NCBI GenBank assembly: GCA_963756895.1
Contig: CAVWPI010000007.1
Location: forward strand, 62,001 to 126,000
Reading direction: 5' to 3'
DNA from: DASUAS01 sp963756895
Lineage (GTDB): Bacteria > Actinomycetota > Acidimicrobiia > IMCC26256 > DASPTH01
DNA length: 64,000 nucleotides
Below are positions 43,277 through 52,040 of the stretch, piece after piece. The position numbers and the translations under genes are program-made. Position 1 is the stretch's first letter, and every line of letters starts with the position of its first letter. Below the pieces are notes generated by a model, which was given only the letters and a program-made list of their open reading frames with translations, was not told the origin of the DNA and did no database searches.

Positions 43277-43927
43277 TCAGTCGCCGGACGTGTCGCCGGC
43301 CATGTCTCCGGCATGCGTGTCTCCGGCGTGGATGCGTGCGATCCCGGCAGTGAGGATCCCGATCTGGAGATCGAACAGCTCGTCCGCCTCCTCGGGGGTC
43401 ACGCCCCCCGGATCGCTCCCCGACAGTCGACGCCGCGCGTTCGGGGCCGGTGCGTCGGGCGCCGGCGCGCTCGATCCCTGTTCCATGGCCACGAACCCGA
43501 CCGTCGCCCACATCAGGAGGCGGCACGCCTGCACCGCCGCCGCGCTCGAGAGGCCGCCCGTGCGCAGCGCCGCGACCAGCGGTCGCGACGCCTCGACGTA
43601 GGCCTCGCGCGCCGCCCCCAGGTAGAGCCGGCTGTCGGGCGTCTGCTTGAGCCGCTCGCGCAGCTCGCGGCACCACCGTTCCGCGTACTCGGGCCACGGC
43701 TCGGCCGCACCGGCGGCGGGCGCGAGGTCGACGAGCAGGTGGTCGGCCACCGCGTCGATCAGCGCGGCCTTGTTCCCGACCCGCGTGTACAGGGGCATGG
43801 GCGACACACCCAGGCGGTCGGCGACGTTGCGCATGCTGACCGCGTCGAGCCCGCGCTCCTGGAGGATGACGATGGCCGCGGCGACGATCTCGTCGGCGTC
43901 GAGCTCGAAGTCACCGGCGCGGGTCAC
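43277..43927 (-). CDS. TetR family transcriptional regulator
   Basis: 216 residues. HTH: AAIVILQERGLDAVSMRNVA, then RLGVSPMPLYTRVGNKAALI. C-terminal domain: LYLGAAREAYVEASRPLVAA and AAVQACRLLMWATVGFVAME. An acidic tail repeats the phrase AGD (HAGDTHAGDMAGDTSGD). The GTG start overlaps the APH gene stop, so it is the last gene of the QOR-SDR-SDR-ACAD-HAD-APH operon and probably its regulator. Confidence 0.87.
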   Translation of the reverse strand: MTRAGDFELDADEIVAAAIVILQERGLDAVSMRNVADRLGVSPMPLYTRVGNKAALIDAVADHLLVDLAPAAGAAEPWPEYAERWCRELRERLKQTPDSRLYLGAAREAYVEASRPLVAALRTGGLSSAAAVQACRLLMWATVGFVAMEQGSSAPAPDAPAPNARRRLSGSDPGGVTPEEADELFDLQIGILTAGIARIHAGDTHAGDMAGDTSGD

Positions 43928-44958
43928 GGCTGCGACCCGTTGACCATGGCCAGCGCGCTCGCGAACAGCTGGTCGGCCTGCTGGCCGAAGTACTCGTGCA
44001 CCGGCTTCTTCGACTCGCCCCGCAGGAACTTGGCGTAGCTGCCCTCGAGGACGATCGCGAGCTTCCACCGCGAGAACACGTCGTACCAGTCGATGCGCGA
44101 GACGTCGCGGCCGGTGCGGTCGCCGTAGCGCGCCACGAGATCGGAGGCGCTCGGCAGCCCGGCGCGATCGAACGCGGGCGCGGCGGCGACGCCGAGCGGC
44201 ATGGTCCCCTCGGGTCCGGGGTGGAAGATCATCGCCCACGCCAGGTCGACCAGCGGGTCGCCGATCGACGCCATCTCCCAGTCGACGACCGCCAGCAGGT
44301 CCGGCGGAGCGGACTCGGCGAACAGGACGTTGTCGAGCTTGTAGTCGCCGTGCGCGAGCGCGGGCGCTTGATCGGGCGGCAAGGTCTCGGCCAGCCAGGT
44401 GCCCACCCGTTCGGCAGCAGGGAGCGGGCGCCCCCCGTAGGACTCGAGCTGCGAGAGCCACCGCCCGATCTGACGTGCGAGGTACGGGCCGGTGTGGGCG
44501 AATTCGCCGAGCCCACACGCGTCCCAGTCCACGCCGTGGATGGCGGCGAGCGCGTCGACGAGCTCGTGCAGCGCCTGTCCCTGTTCGGCCGGTCGCGCCG
44601 TCCACGCCTCGGGGATGCTGCTGCGCACCGGGACGCCGTCGATGCGCGCCATCACGTAGAACGGCGCGCCGAACACGTCGGGGTCGTCGCACGCGAGCAC
44701 GGGACGCGCGATGCGCACCGGCTGGTCCTTGATCGCGTCGAGGAACCGGAACTCGCGGAGCACGTCGTGCGCGGTCGCCGAGCTCCGGTGCGGCGGTGCC
44801 TGGCGCAGCACCCACCGCGCCGCGCCACGGGTGAGCGCGTACACGTCGCACGATCCCCCGCCGACCATCGGTTCGACGGTGAGATCGACCGAGTCACCCA
44901 ACCGGGCGTCGAGGTACTCGCGCAGACGGGCGGTCTCGGCGAAGGTGCTGGTGTTCAC
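43924..44958 (-). CDS. APH-family phosphotransferase, ACAD10/LvaA kinase-domain type
   Basis: 344-residue aminoglycoside-phosphotransferase-fold kinase. N-lobe: VEPMVGGGSCDVYALTRGAA. Brenner motif LAHGDYKLDNVLF (HGDYKLDN, 203-210) and the metal-binding AVVDWEMASIGDPLVDLAWA (D226). The ACAD10/11-type members phosphorylate the 4-hydroxy group of hydroxyacyl-CoA, not antibiotics, and the HGDYKLDN/VVDWEMASIGDP pair is theirs. GTG overlaps the HAD gene stop, and an ACAD is two genes upstream. Antibiotic resistance is unlikely. Confidence 0.88.
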   Translation of the reverse strand: MNTSTFAETARLREYLDARLGDSVDLTVEPMVGGGSCDVYALTRGAARWVLRQAPPHRSSATAHDVLREFRFLDAIKDQPVRIARPVLACDDPDVFGAPFYVMARIDGVPVRSSIPEAWTARPAEQGQALHELVDALAAIHGVDWDACGLGEFAHTGPYLARQIGRWLSQLESYGGRPLPAAERVGTWLAETLPPDQAPALAHGDYKLDNVLFAESAPPDLLAVVDWEMASIGDPLVDLAWAMIFHPGPEGTMPLGVAAAPAFDRAGLPSASDLVARYGDRTGRDVSRIDWYDVFSRWKLAIVLEGSYAKFLRGESKKPVHEYFGQQADQLFASALAMVNGSQP

Positions 44959-45704
44959 GCCGCGCGCTCCCGGTCGACGACTTCGACCAGCTGCCCGAGA
45001 CGCTCGATCACGAAGTCGGCGCCACCGTCCGGCGTGCCGGGCCGGGCGTCGGCGACGAGCAACGCGGTCGCCATGCCCTGCGCACGCGGGCCGGCGATGT
45101 CGTGCTCGACGGTGTCGCCGACGAACAGCACCTCGGCCGCCGCGCACCCGGACGCCGCGAGCGCGACCTGGTAGATGCGGGCATCGGGCTTGCACGACCC
45201 CGCCGATTCCGAGCTGGTCCAGGTGTCGATCACCGCGTCGAGCCCGAGCTGCCCGACCAGCCCGTCGAGCTGCTCGTCGTCGATGTTCGAGACGATCTGG
45301 GTGCGCAGGCCCCGCTCCCGGAGCGCGACCAGGGTGTCGAGGCAGTCGGCACGGAGCACGGTCGCGTCCAGGGTGGACGCGTACTGACGGTCGACCAGCG
45401 CGTCGCACGCGACGGTGTCGAGCGAACCGCCCAGTGCCTCGGCCATCGCCGCGAACGACGACGCGAACAGGTCGCGGTGCAGGTAGTACGGGCGGGTCGT
45501 GATCGAGCGGTAGGCCACGCCCATCCCCTGCCGGTACGCGGCGCGGAGCTCGTCGTCGGTCGGCCGTCGATCGACCGCGTCGGCGACCGCGCGCAGTTGC
45601 GCGAGGTGCGAGTCACGCAGATCACGCGAGCTGAACAGCGTCCCCGCGAAGTCGAAGAACACCGCGCGCAGCACGGTCGGAGGCGCGGTCGAAGACGCGG
45701 TCAC
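44955..45704 (-). CDS. HAD-superfamily hydrolase, ACAD10 HAD-domain type
   Basis: 249-residue HAD protein. Motif I is FFDFAGTLFS: nucleophile D18 is present but the usual second Asp (position 20) is Ala. Motif II is IVSNIDDEQLDGL, motif III is SCKPDARIYQVAL, and motif IV is VLFVGDTVEHDIAGPRAQG. Loss of Asp+2 argues against ordinary phosphatase activity. The overlap with the ACAD stop (four bases) and with the APH start ties it to those two genes, which together match the domain order HAD-APH-ACAD of vertebrate ACAD10. Confidence 0.85.
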   Translation of the reverse strand: MTASSTAPPTVLRAVFFDFAGTLFSSRDLRDSHLAQLRAVADAVDRRPTDDELRAAYRQGMGVAYRSITTRPYYLHRDLFASSFAAMAEALGGSLDTVACDALVDRQYASTLDATVLRADCLDTLVALRERGLRTQIVSNIDDEQLDGLVGQLGLDAVIDTWTSSESAGSCKPDARIYQVALAASGCAAAEVLFVGDTVEHDIAGPRAQGMATALLVADARPGTPDGGADFVIERLGQLVEVVDRERAA

Positions 45705-46996
45705 GCGACCCCCGCGGCGGCCTTGAGGTCACGCCACTTCTCCTCCGCGGCCGGGCGCCGGCTCGGGAGGTGCTCGGTGGGCCAGCCTTCGACCGGTGTG
45801 TAGCCCTTGAGGATCGTGCGAGCCAGCACCGACTTGTGGAGCTCGTCGGGACCGTCGCCGATGGGACCGAAGCGGGTGCCGCGGTACCACTCCTCCACCG
45901 GCAGGTCGCTCGAGTACCCGAGCGCGCCGCACACCTGGATGGTGCGGTCGAGCACCGCGAGCACCACCTTCGACACGTGCGCCTTGATCATGCCGAGCTC
46001 GGCGCGGACCCGGCTGGCGCCGTACTTGTCCATCTTCCACGCGGTCTGGAACGTGAGCAGGCGGGCAGCCTGGATCTCGGTGTGGGACAGCGCGACGTAG
46101 TCCTGCACCATCTGATGCTGCGCGAGCAGCTTGCCGTGAGACGACCGCGACACCGCACGCTCGCACATGATGTCGAGGGACCGCTGCGCCTGACCGAGCC
46201 ACCGCATCGCGTGGTGGATGCGCCCGCCGCCGAGCCGTTGCTGCGCGAGCACGAACCCGTCGCCGGGCGCGCCGATCATGTGATCGAGCGGCACCCGACA
46301 GTCGCGGAACCGGAGCTCGGCGTGGTTGCCCGGGCGACCCTGCACGACGTCGGGGTGCGCCATGGTGCCGATGTCCCGCACGATCTCCATGCCGGGTGTG
46401 CCGGCGGGCACGATCAGGATCGACGCGTGCTTGTGCGGCCGTCCCTCGGGGTTGGTCTCGGCCACGACGAGCGTGATGTCGGCGACCGAGGCGTTGGTGA
46501 TGAACCACTTGTGGCCGTCGATCACCCACTCGTCGCCGTCGCGTGTGGCAGTGGTCCCGATGACGGTCGGGTCGGAGCCGGCGAGGAACGGCTCGGTGAG
46601 CGCGAACGCGCTGGAGATCTCACCGCGCAGGTTCGGCCAGAGCCACCGCTCCTTCTGCTCGTCGGTGGCACCGTGCGCGAGCAGCTCCATGTTGCCGCTG
46701 TCGGGCGCCTGCACGCCGAAGATCGTCATCGACATCATGCAGCGACCGATGATCTCCGACATCAGCGCGAGCTTGAGCTGCCCGAAGCCCGCACCGCCGA
46801 GCTTGGGGTCGAGGAACGCGCCCCACAGGCCCCGTGCCTTCACCTGCTCCTGGAGATGGGCCTTCACCGGTGCCCACTCCGCGGGTGTGAGCTCGCGGAG
46901 GATCGGTTCGAGCGGGATCAGCTCCGAGTCGATGAAGTCGCGCATCCACTGGAGCTGTTCCTCGAACTCGGGATCGGTCTCGAAGTCCCAGGCCAT
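45701..46996 (-). CDS. acyl-CoA dehydrogenase of the ACAD10/11 group
   Basis: 431-residue ACAD. It starts WDFETDPEFEEQLQWMRDFI and has FALTEPFLAGSDPTVIGTTA, VIDGHKWFITNASVADITLV, GGGRIHHAMRWLGQAQRSLD, and IQVCGALGYSSDLPVEEWYR with RFGPIGDGPDELHKSVLART. The GRIHHxMRWLGQ and DGPDE(L/V)H elements are typical of the ACAD11 group. In that group the paired kinase phosphorylates a 4-hydroxyacyl-CoA and the dehydrogenase removes the phosphate to give an enoyl-CoA. Here both genes are in one overlapping operon. Confidence 0.9.
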   Translation of the reverse strand: MAWDFETDPEFEEQLQWMRDFIDSELIPLEPILRELTPAEWAPVKAHLQEQVKARGLWGAFLDPKLGGAGFGQLKLALMSEIIGRCMMSMTIFGVQAPDSGNMELLAHGATDEQKERWLWPNLRGEISSAFALTEPFLAGSDPTVIGTTATRDGDEWVIDGHKWFITNASVADITLVVAETNPEGRPHKHASILIVPAGTPGMEIVRDIGTMAHPDVVQGRPGNHAELRFRDCRVPLDHMIGAPGDGFVLAQQRLGGGRIHHAMRWLGQAQRSLDIMCERAVSRSSHGKLLAQHQMVQDYVALSHTEIQAARLLTFQTAWKMDKYGASRVRAELGMIKAHVSKVVLAVLDRTIQVCGALGYSSDLPVEEWYRGTRFGPIGDGPDELHKSVLARTILKGYTPVEGWPTEHLPSRRPAAEEKWRDLKAAAGVA

Positions 46997-46999
46997 GCG

Positions 47000-47845
47000 T
47001 CAGCCGCCTTCCCGCGGGAACGCCGCCAACATGTCGGTCACGCGCGCTTCGACGGTCGGGAAGAGGTCGTCGTGGGTGATGATCCAGAAATCGCCGTTGC
47101 CGATCGCCTGCAACACGCGTTCCGCCACCTGCGCCGGGGTCTGGCCGGTCGGACCGGTGAAGCCGTCGCGGATCATCAGTCGCACCGATTCCGCCATCTC
47201 GGTGCGCTGCTCGACGCCACACGCCGACGGCCGGTTGCGCTCCGACTCCATGACCTTGGTGTCGACCGAGCTCGGGCACAGGACGCTCACCCCGATGGGG
47301 GTCTGGTCGACCGCGAGCTCCTGGAGGAGCGTCTCCGAGATCGACACCACTGCGGCCTTGGTCGCGCAGTACGGACCGATGAACGCGGTGCCGCTCAGCA
47401 GCCCACCGATGGACGCGGTGTTGACGACGTGACCGGGCGTGCCCTGTTGGCGCATGATCGGCACGAAGGTGTGGATGCCGTGGACGACACCCCAGAAGTT
47501 GACGTCGACGACCCACTTCCAGTCGTCGAGCGTCTGGTCGCGCATCAGGTTGAAGGTCGAGACCCCGGCGTTGTTGCAGAGCACGTCAACCCGGCCGTAC
47601 CGGTCGACCGTGGTCGCCGCCAGCCGTTCGACCGCGGCGACGTCGGCCACGTCCACCGCGACCGCGAGGGCATCGCCGCCGGAGTCGCGGATGGCGGCCG
47701 CGACCGCCTCGGCCTGCTCCCCCTCGAGGTCGGCGACCACGACGGCCGACCCTTCCCGCGCCAACGTCTCCGCGAGCGCGCGACCGATGCCGCTGGCCGC
47801 ACCGGTGACCACCGCGACCCTTCCGGGCCCGATCAGATCGGTCAT
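47000..47845 (-). CDS. SDR family oxidoreductase
   Basis: 281-residue classical SDR. VAVVTGAASGIGRALAETLA (cofactor motif), VADLEGE (an Asp after beta-2, suggesting NAD preference), NNAGVSTFN, and the active site NTASIGGLL with YCATKAAVVSIS. An insert near MESERNRPSACGVEQRTEMA extends the substrate loop. Three bases from the ACAD start, in the same operon. Likely oxidises a hydroxyacyl-CoA or alcohol in the 4-hydroxy-acid route; substrate unproven. Confidence 0.88.
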   Translation of the reverse strand: MTDLIGPGRVAVVTGAASGIGRALAETLAREGSAVVVADLEGEQAEAVAAAIRDSGGDALAVAVDVADVAAVERLAATTVDRYGRVDVLCNNAGVSTFNLMRDQTLDDWKWVVDVNFWGVVHGIHTFVPIMRQQGTPGHVVNTASIGGLLSGTAFIGPYCATKAAVVSISETLLQELAVDQTPIGVSVLCPSSVDTKVMESERNRPSACGVEQRTEMAESVRLMIRDGFTGPTGQTPAQVAERVLQAIGNGDFWIITHDDLFPTVEARVTDMLAAFPREGG

Positions 47846-47859
47846 GTCCTCCCCTTCGG

Positions 47860-48609
47860 TCAGCCGCCGTCGAGCACGATGAGCTCGCCGGTCAGGTAGG
47901 ACGAGGCGTCGCTCGCCAGGTACAGCGCCGTGCCCACGATCTCGTCGGCCTCGGCGATGCGGCCGAGCGCGGTGCCCGACGCCATCTGCGCCTGACCCTC
48001 TGCCGTCGGCATCGACGAGTGGAAGCTGTCGGTGTGGAAGGTGCCGCACACGATCGCGTTCACGCGGATGCCGCGCGGTCCGTACTCGTCGGCCGATGCG
48101 CGCGTGAGCGCGTTGAGCCCCGCCTTCGCCGCCGCGTACACGACGGTGAACGACGACGGGTGCAACGACGCCTTCGAGCTCACGTTGACGACCGCGCCAC
48201 CGGTCGGCATGTGCTCCGCGGCGAGCGCGGTCAGGCGCAGCGGACCCTTGAGGTTCACCGCGATCGTCTTGTCGAACAACTCGGGGGTGACGTCGAGCAA
48301 CGACGGCGGCACCGGCGCGATGCCTGCGTTGTTCACCAACACGTCGATGCGTCCGAACTCGGCGACCACCGCGTCGACCAGTGCACCGCACTGGTCCCAG
48401 TCGCCCACGTGACAGCTCACCGCGAGGGCGCGGCGTCCGAGCGCCCGCACCTCCGCTGCGACCACTTCGCACGGCTCGAGCTTGCGGCTCGCCACGACGA
48501 CGTCGGCGCCCGCCTCCGCGAACCCGAGCGCCATCGCGCGCCCCAGGCCCTTGCTCCCGCCGGTGACGACCACCACCTTGCCGGTGGCATCGAGCGACGG
48601 GATGCTCAC
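47860..48609 (-). CDS. SDR family oxidoreductase
   Basis: 249-residue classical SDR. VVVVTGGSKGLGRAMALGFA, VVASRKLEP (Ser-Arg after beta-2, NADP-like), NNAGIAPVPP, VNVSSKASLHPSSFTVVYAA (Ser and Tyr), AKAGLNALTRA, and ASSYLTGELIVLDGG at the end. GTG overlaps the stop of the quinone-oxidoreductase gene. Standard length; part of the QOR-to-TetR operon. Confidence 0.88.
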   Translation of the reverse strand: MSIPSLDATGKVVVVTGGSKGLGRAMALGFAEAGADVVVASRKLEPCEVVAAEVRALGRRALAVSCHVGDWDQCGALVDAVVAEFGRIDVLVNNAGIAPVPPSLLDVTPELFDKTIAVNLKGPLRLTALAAEHMPTGGAVVNVSSKASLHPSSFTVVYAAAKAGLNALTRASADEYGPRGIRVNAIVCGTFHTDSFHSSMPTAEGQAQMASGTALGRIAEADEIVGTALYLASDASSYLTGELIVLDGG

Positions 48610-49586
48610 GGCACCATCACGAGCTTGCCGACCACACCCCGGTCGGCCATGCGCTGCAGAGCCCGCGGCAAGTCGTCGAACGACACCTGGTCGGTCACCG
48701 CGTTGCGCAACCTCCCGGTGCCCACCAATGCGGCGAGCTGCGCGTGGATCTCGTCGAGCTCGGCGCGCGAGTAACCACCGGCGAACACGCCGACCAGTGA
48801 CCGGTTGGTGACCACGAGCTCGTGGGTGTCGAACGTCGGCCACCGTCCGCTCGCGAACCCGACCGCGAGCAACCGTCCGTGGCGGGCCAGGCCGCCGGCC
48901 GCGTCCTCGGCCAGGTCGCCGCCGACGGGGTCGTAGATCAGGTCGACCCCGCGGCCATCGGTGAGCTCACGCAGGCGCGGCGCGACCGGACCCTCGCGGT
49001 GGTTCAGGGTGGCATCGGCGCCCAGCCCGCGACAGAACTCCGCCTTCTCGTCGTCGCTCACGACCGCGACGACACGGGCACCGAGCGCGTGCCCGAGCTG
49101 CACCGCGGCGATGCCACTCCCGCCCGCGGCGCCCAGCACGACCAGGTCGTCGCCGTCGATGATGCGACCGCGGTCGACCAGTCCGATCCATCCGGTGAGG
49201 TGCGGGATCCAGAAGCCGGCCGCCTCGGCCGCGGTGAGACCGTCGGGCACCGCGAACGCGCCGTCGGCGAACGTGAGGCACTCCTCGGCGAAGGAACCGT
49301 TGCCCCCGATGAACGACGTCACGCACATGACGTGGTCGCCGAGCGCGAGGCGCTCGACACCCTCGCCCAGCGCGGTGACCACCCCGGTGGCCTCCTGCCC
49401 CGAGGTGAACGGGAGCGGCGGCGTGAGGGGGTAGGTCCCGCGGCACATGAACACGTCGGGGAGACCGAGGCCGGCCGCGGTGACCCGGATGCGCACCTCG
49501 CCGGGACCCGGCTCCGGTGCGTCGCGCTCGACCAGGTGGAGCACCTCGGCCGGTTCACCGGCCGCCTGGACCTCCCACGCCCTCAT
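48606..49586 (-). CDS. NADPH:quinone oxidoreductase-like medium-chain dehydrogenase
   Basis: 326-residue MDR without zinc ligands. N terminus MRAWEVQAAGEPAEVLHLVE; then GQEATGVVTALGEGVERLAL; the NADP motif LVVLGAAGGSGIAAVQLGHA; and DLIYDPVGGDLAEDAAGGLA, as in qor-type enzymes. First gene of the minus-strand operon 43277-49586. Possible enoyl-CoA or enone reductase, by family. A GATTAC/GTAATC palindrome lies in the promoter gap. Confidence 0.9.
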   Translation of the reverse strand: MRAWEVQAAGEPAEVLHLVERDAPEPGPGEVRIRVTAAGLGLPDVFMCRGTYPLTPPLPFTSGQEATGVVTALGEGVERLALGDHVMCVTSFIGGNGSFAEECLTFADGAFAVPDGLTAAEAAGFWIPHLTGWIGLVDRGRIIDGDDLVVLGAAGGSGIAAVQLGHALGARVVAVVSDDEKAEFCRGLGADATLNHREGPVAPRLRELTDGRGVDLIYDPVGGDLAEDAAGGLARHGRLLAVGFASGRWPTFDTHELVVTNRSLVGVFAGGYSRAELDEIHAQLAALVGTGRLRNAVTDQVSFDDLPRALQRMADRGVVGKLVMVP

Positions 49587-49634
49587 CCGCTCCCCCGTCG
49601 CTCGCGTCTATGCCCTCATTGGCGTGCCGTCTCG

Positions 49635-49649
49635 GATTACACCGTAATC
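49635..49649. promoter_or_regulatory. candidate operator, GATTAC-ACC-GTAATC
   Basis: Perfect 6-base inverted repeat around ACC, in the 128-base divergent gap between the quinone-oxidoreductase operon (start 49586) and the SnoaL-like gene (start 49715). The TetR protein coded at the end of that operon (43277-43927) is the nearest candidate regulator. Confidence 0.5.
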
Positions 49650-49714
49650 ACGCACCGATCACAGCGCAACCGGCAGCCGGCCGCGTGAGTGAGAGGGCGT
49701 GAGAAGCTGGCGCC

Positions 49715-50122
49715 ATGCCCCACCGAAGCGCGAAGGACGTCGTCGAGGAGATGGTCCGGCGCCAGGAGGCCGGTGACGACAGCGTCCTCGACGAGCTCGT
49801 CGCCGAGGACATGGTGAACCACGCCGCCGGCCCGCAGGGCCGCGAGGGCCTGAAGCTCATCTTGAGCATCCTCGACCACGACCTGGGGCCGACGACCATG
49901 GAGCACCACCACCTCATCGGCGACGGCGACCTCGTCGCACAGCACGTCACGCTGCGCGGTGTCCATCGGGCGTCCACGATGCCGCTCCTCGCCGACGTGC
50001 CGCCGTCGGGACGCCCGACGAGGTGGACGTTCGTCCACATCTGGCGCATCGACGACGGAGTCATCGTCGAGCACTGGGCGTGCCGCGACGACATGGGCCT
50101 GCTCGAACAGCTGCGCAGCTGA
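49715..50122 (+). CDS. SnoaL-like/polyketide-cyclase-family protein
   Basis: 135-residue alpha+beta-barrel (NTF2-like) protein. Seen: EEMVRRQEAGDDSVLDELVA, EDMVNHAAGPQGREGLKLIL, EHHHLIGDGDLVAQHVTLRG, WTFVHIWRIDDGVIVEHWAC. The final W-x-x-x-D and EHW pattern is that of SnoaL ester cyclases. Divergent from the quinone-oxidoreductase operon. Could be an isomerase, hydratase or ligand carrier. Confidence 0.85.
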   Translation: MPHRSAKDVVEEMVRRQEAGDDSVLDELVAEDMVNHAAGPQGREGLKLILSILDHDLGPTTMEHHHLIGDGDLVAQHVTLRGVHRASTMPLLADVPPSGRPTRWTFVHIWRIDDGVIVEHWACRDDMGLLEQLRS

Positions 50123-50144
50123 CCGCGCGACGGGCGTCAGCTCC

Positions 50145-50784
50145 CTACGTGAGGAGCGGGACGCACGCCTCGAGACCCACGATGGTGATGTCGTCGCGTC
50201 GGAAGGGCGTCCACGTGGAGCGCGTGAGCACCCACCGCAGCAGCCGCGCCGCCTCACGTTCACGCTCCACGATCTCCTCGCCGTTCGGCACGTAGCCGTT
50301 GTGTCGGCTCACCGCGGCCGACGCCGGGTTGTCGACGAACGAGCCACTCTGCGCCTCCTCGGCACCGAGACCGGCGAACGCGAAGTGCAGCACCGCGGCT
50401 CGCATCTCCGTCCCGATGCCGCGGCCTTGCGCGCGCTGCGCCAGCCACGATCCGGTCTCGACCGTCCGGCGCACCGCGAATTGCTTGGCGAAGACGTCCT
50501 GCACGCCGAGTGGTTCGCCATCCACGCACACCGCGAACGGCAACGACCAGTCGTCACACGCCAGCGACCGCGCGATGGCCCCATGCGTGCTGCAACACAC
50601 CCCGTCGGAGATCCTCGGGCTCGGCGCGCGTCCACGGAACGTTGAACGGCATCGCAGCCGGATCGTGGATGCCTTCGGCCGCGACGTGGCCGAGCGCGAC
50701 GAGGTCGTCGTCGTCGGGGTACCGGAGCTCGAGACGAGGCGTCCGGATGCGCAACGCCGCGAACGGCCAGATGGTCGCGTCCAT
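50145..50784 (-). CDS. GNAT family N-acetyltransferase (one frameshift, about 213 aa)
   Basis: GNAT of the RimJ/RimL kind. N-terminal part FAALRIRTPRLELRYPDDDD and DPAAMPFNVPWTRAEPEDLR; after the break SLPFAVCVDGEPLGVQDVFA, TVETGSWLAQRAQGRGIGTE (acetyl-CoA loop QRAQGRGIGTE), and SGSFVDNPASAAVSRHNGYV. The frame breaks near 50571, and one CG gives HRARSLACDDWSLPF. One of only two broken minus-strand genes. Acceptor unknown. Confidence 0.82.
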
Positions 50785-50862
50785 CGAGCCATGGTCGCAC
50801 TCCGTCGACGAGGGATGCGCAGCGATTTCGCCGTCTCCACCGGGCTGCGTAGGCTCCGCGGC

Positions 50863-51228
50863 ATGAACGATGGTGTGATCGAGACCTACCTCGGTGCGCT
50901 CGTCGACGGCGACTGGGACACGTTCGCCGACTGCCTCGCCGACGACGGCTTCACGCGCGTCGGACCCTTCGGCGACGTGAAGGCGACCAAGCCCGAGTAC
51001 GTGGCGTTCCTGTCCGACCTCATGCCGACGCTCCCCGGCTACTCGATGGACGTCACCCGCGTGACCTACGTCGACTCGCTCGCGTTCGCCGAGCTGTCGG
51101 AGACGGTCGAAGTCGACGGCACGCCGTTGCGAACGCCCGAGTGCCTCACCTTCGAGCTCACCGACGACCGGCGCATCCGCCGGGTCGAGGTCTTCACCCA
51201 GACCCGCCACCCGGTCTCGTCGGACTGA
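50863..51228 (+). CDS. NTF2-like/SnoaL-type protein
   Basis: 121 residues. It begins MNDGVIETYLGALVDGDWDT and has FADCLADDGFTRVGPFGDVK, RVTYVDSLAFAELSETVEVD, and TFELTDDRRIRRVEVFTQTR. This is the cone-shaped NTF2-like fold of ketosteroid isomerase and limonene epoxide hydrolase relatives. ATG start; it ends four bases before the PhyH gene, so they may be one operon. No catalytic residues can be assigned. Confidence 0.83.
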   Translation: MNDGVIETYLGALVDGDWDTFADCLADDGFTRVGPFGDVKATKPEYVAFLSDLMPTLPGYSMDVTRVTYVDSLAFAELSETVEVDGTPLRTPECLTFELTDDRRIRRVEVFTQTRHPVSSD

Positions 51229-51232
51229 CGCC

Positions 51233-52031
51233 GTGGGTGCCACCGCCCGGAGCTCGCTGGCCCGTGAAGTGGGCGTGTTCACCGGAGCTCACTTCGACGC
51301 GGTCGACGCGTTCTTCGGCGAACACGGCTTCGCGGTGTTGCGCGGTCTCTACCCCGAGCCCGAACTGCAGGAGCTGGAGCTCGAGCTCGAACACCAGCAA
51401 CGGCGCCTGCTCGCGGGAGAGCTGCCGGTCGCGTGCGGCACCGTCATCCTCGACGATCCCGACGCGGTCATCGACGGCGTGCCGTTCGCGCACTACGTCT
51501 GCCACGTCACCGAGGTGTCGGAGATCGCGCGTGTCGCCACGTACCATCCGGCACTCGTCGCGATCGTGCGCCGCCTGCTCGGCGAGCAGGCCTGGTTGCT
51601 CGAGGACGACCGCTTCGGCGTGGTGTACCAGGACGCCCGGCCCGGTGACCGGTCGGGCTACTCACGGATCGGGTGGCACTCCGACCGCCAGTCCGGTCCG
51701 CACCTCGAGGTGTGGCCGTCGGTGGGGGTCACCATCCACGTCGACGCCACGTCGCCCCGCAACGGGTTCCTGCCGCGTCCTGCCCGGTTCGCACCTCGGT
51801 GGCACCGACGAGATGCCCCTCGGCTTCGAGCACGTGCCCGGCGAGATCGCCCTCTACTGCGAACGCGGCGACGTGCTGCTCCACCACTCCGACCTCTGGC
51901 ACAGCGCCGCGCGCGCCACCGACGACGGTCCGGGCGCGATCCGCCGCCACGTGCGCGGCGGCTGGTACGGCGGCGCGCGGCTGGCGCCGAACCACGGCCT
52001 CGACGACTTCGTCAAGAACGCGCGCCGCTGA
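51233..52031 (+). CDS. PhyH-family Fe(II)/2-oxoglutarate dioxygenase (one frameshift, about 266 aa)
   Basis: Phytanoyl-CoA-dioxygenase-like oxygenase. FFGEHGFAVLRGLYPEPELQ at the start, then the iron site IGWHSDRQSG (HxD), PSVGVTIHVDATSPRNGFL, and after the break RVLPGSHLGGTDEMPLGFEH, LHHSDLWHSAARATDDG (distal His) and RRHVRGGWYGG (Arg for 2-oxoglutarate). The frame breaks near 51776; one CG restores PRVLPGSHLGG. GTG start. Hydroxylates an unknown acid or ester; the HxD...H...R set is complete, so it is probably active. Confidence 0.85.
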
Positions 52032-52040
52032 CCAGCTGCG

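Noticed and set aside
43924..44958. Aminoglycoside resistance gene
   Set aside because: The APH fold is shared, but the HGDYKLDN/VVDWEMASIGDP form and the ACAD/HAD neighbours fit the acyl-CoA kinase group.
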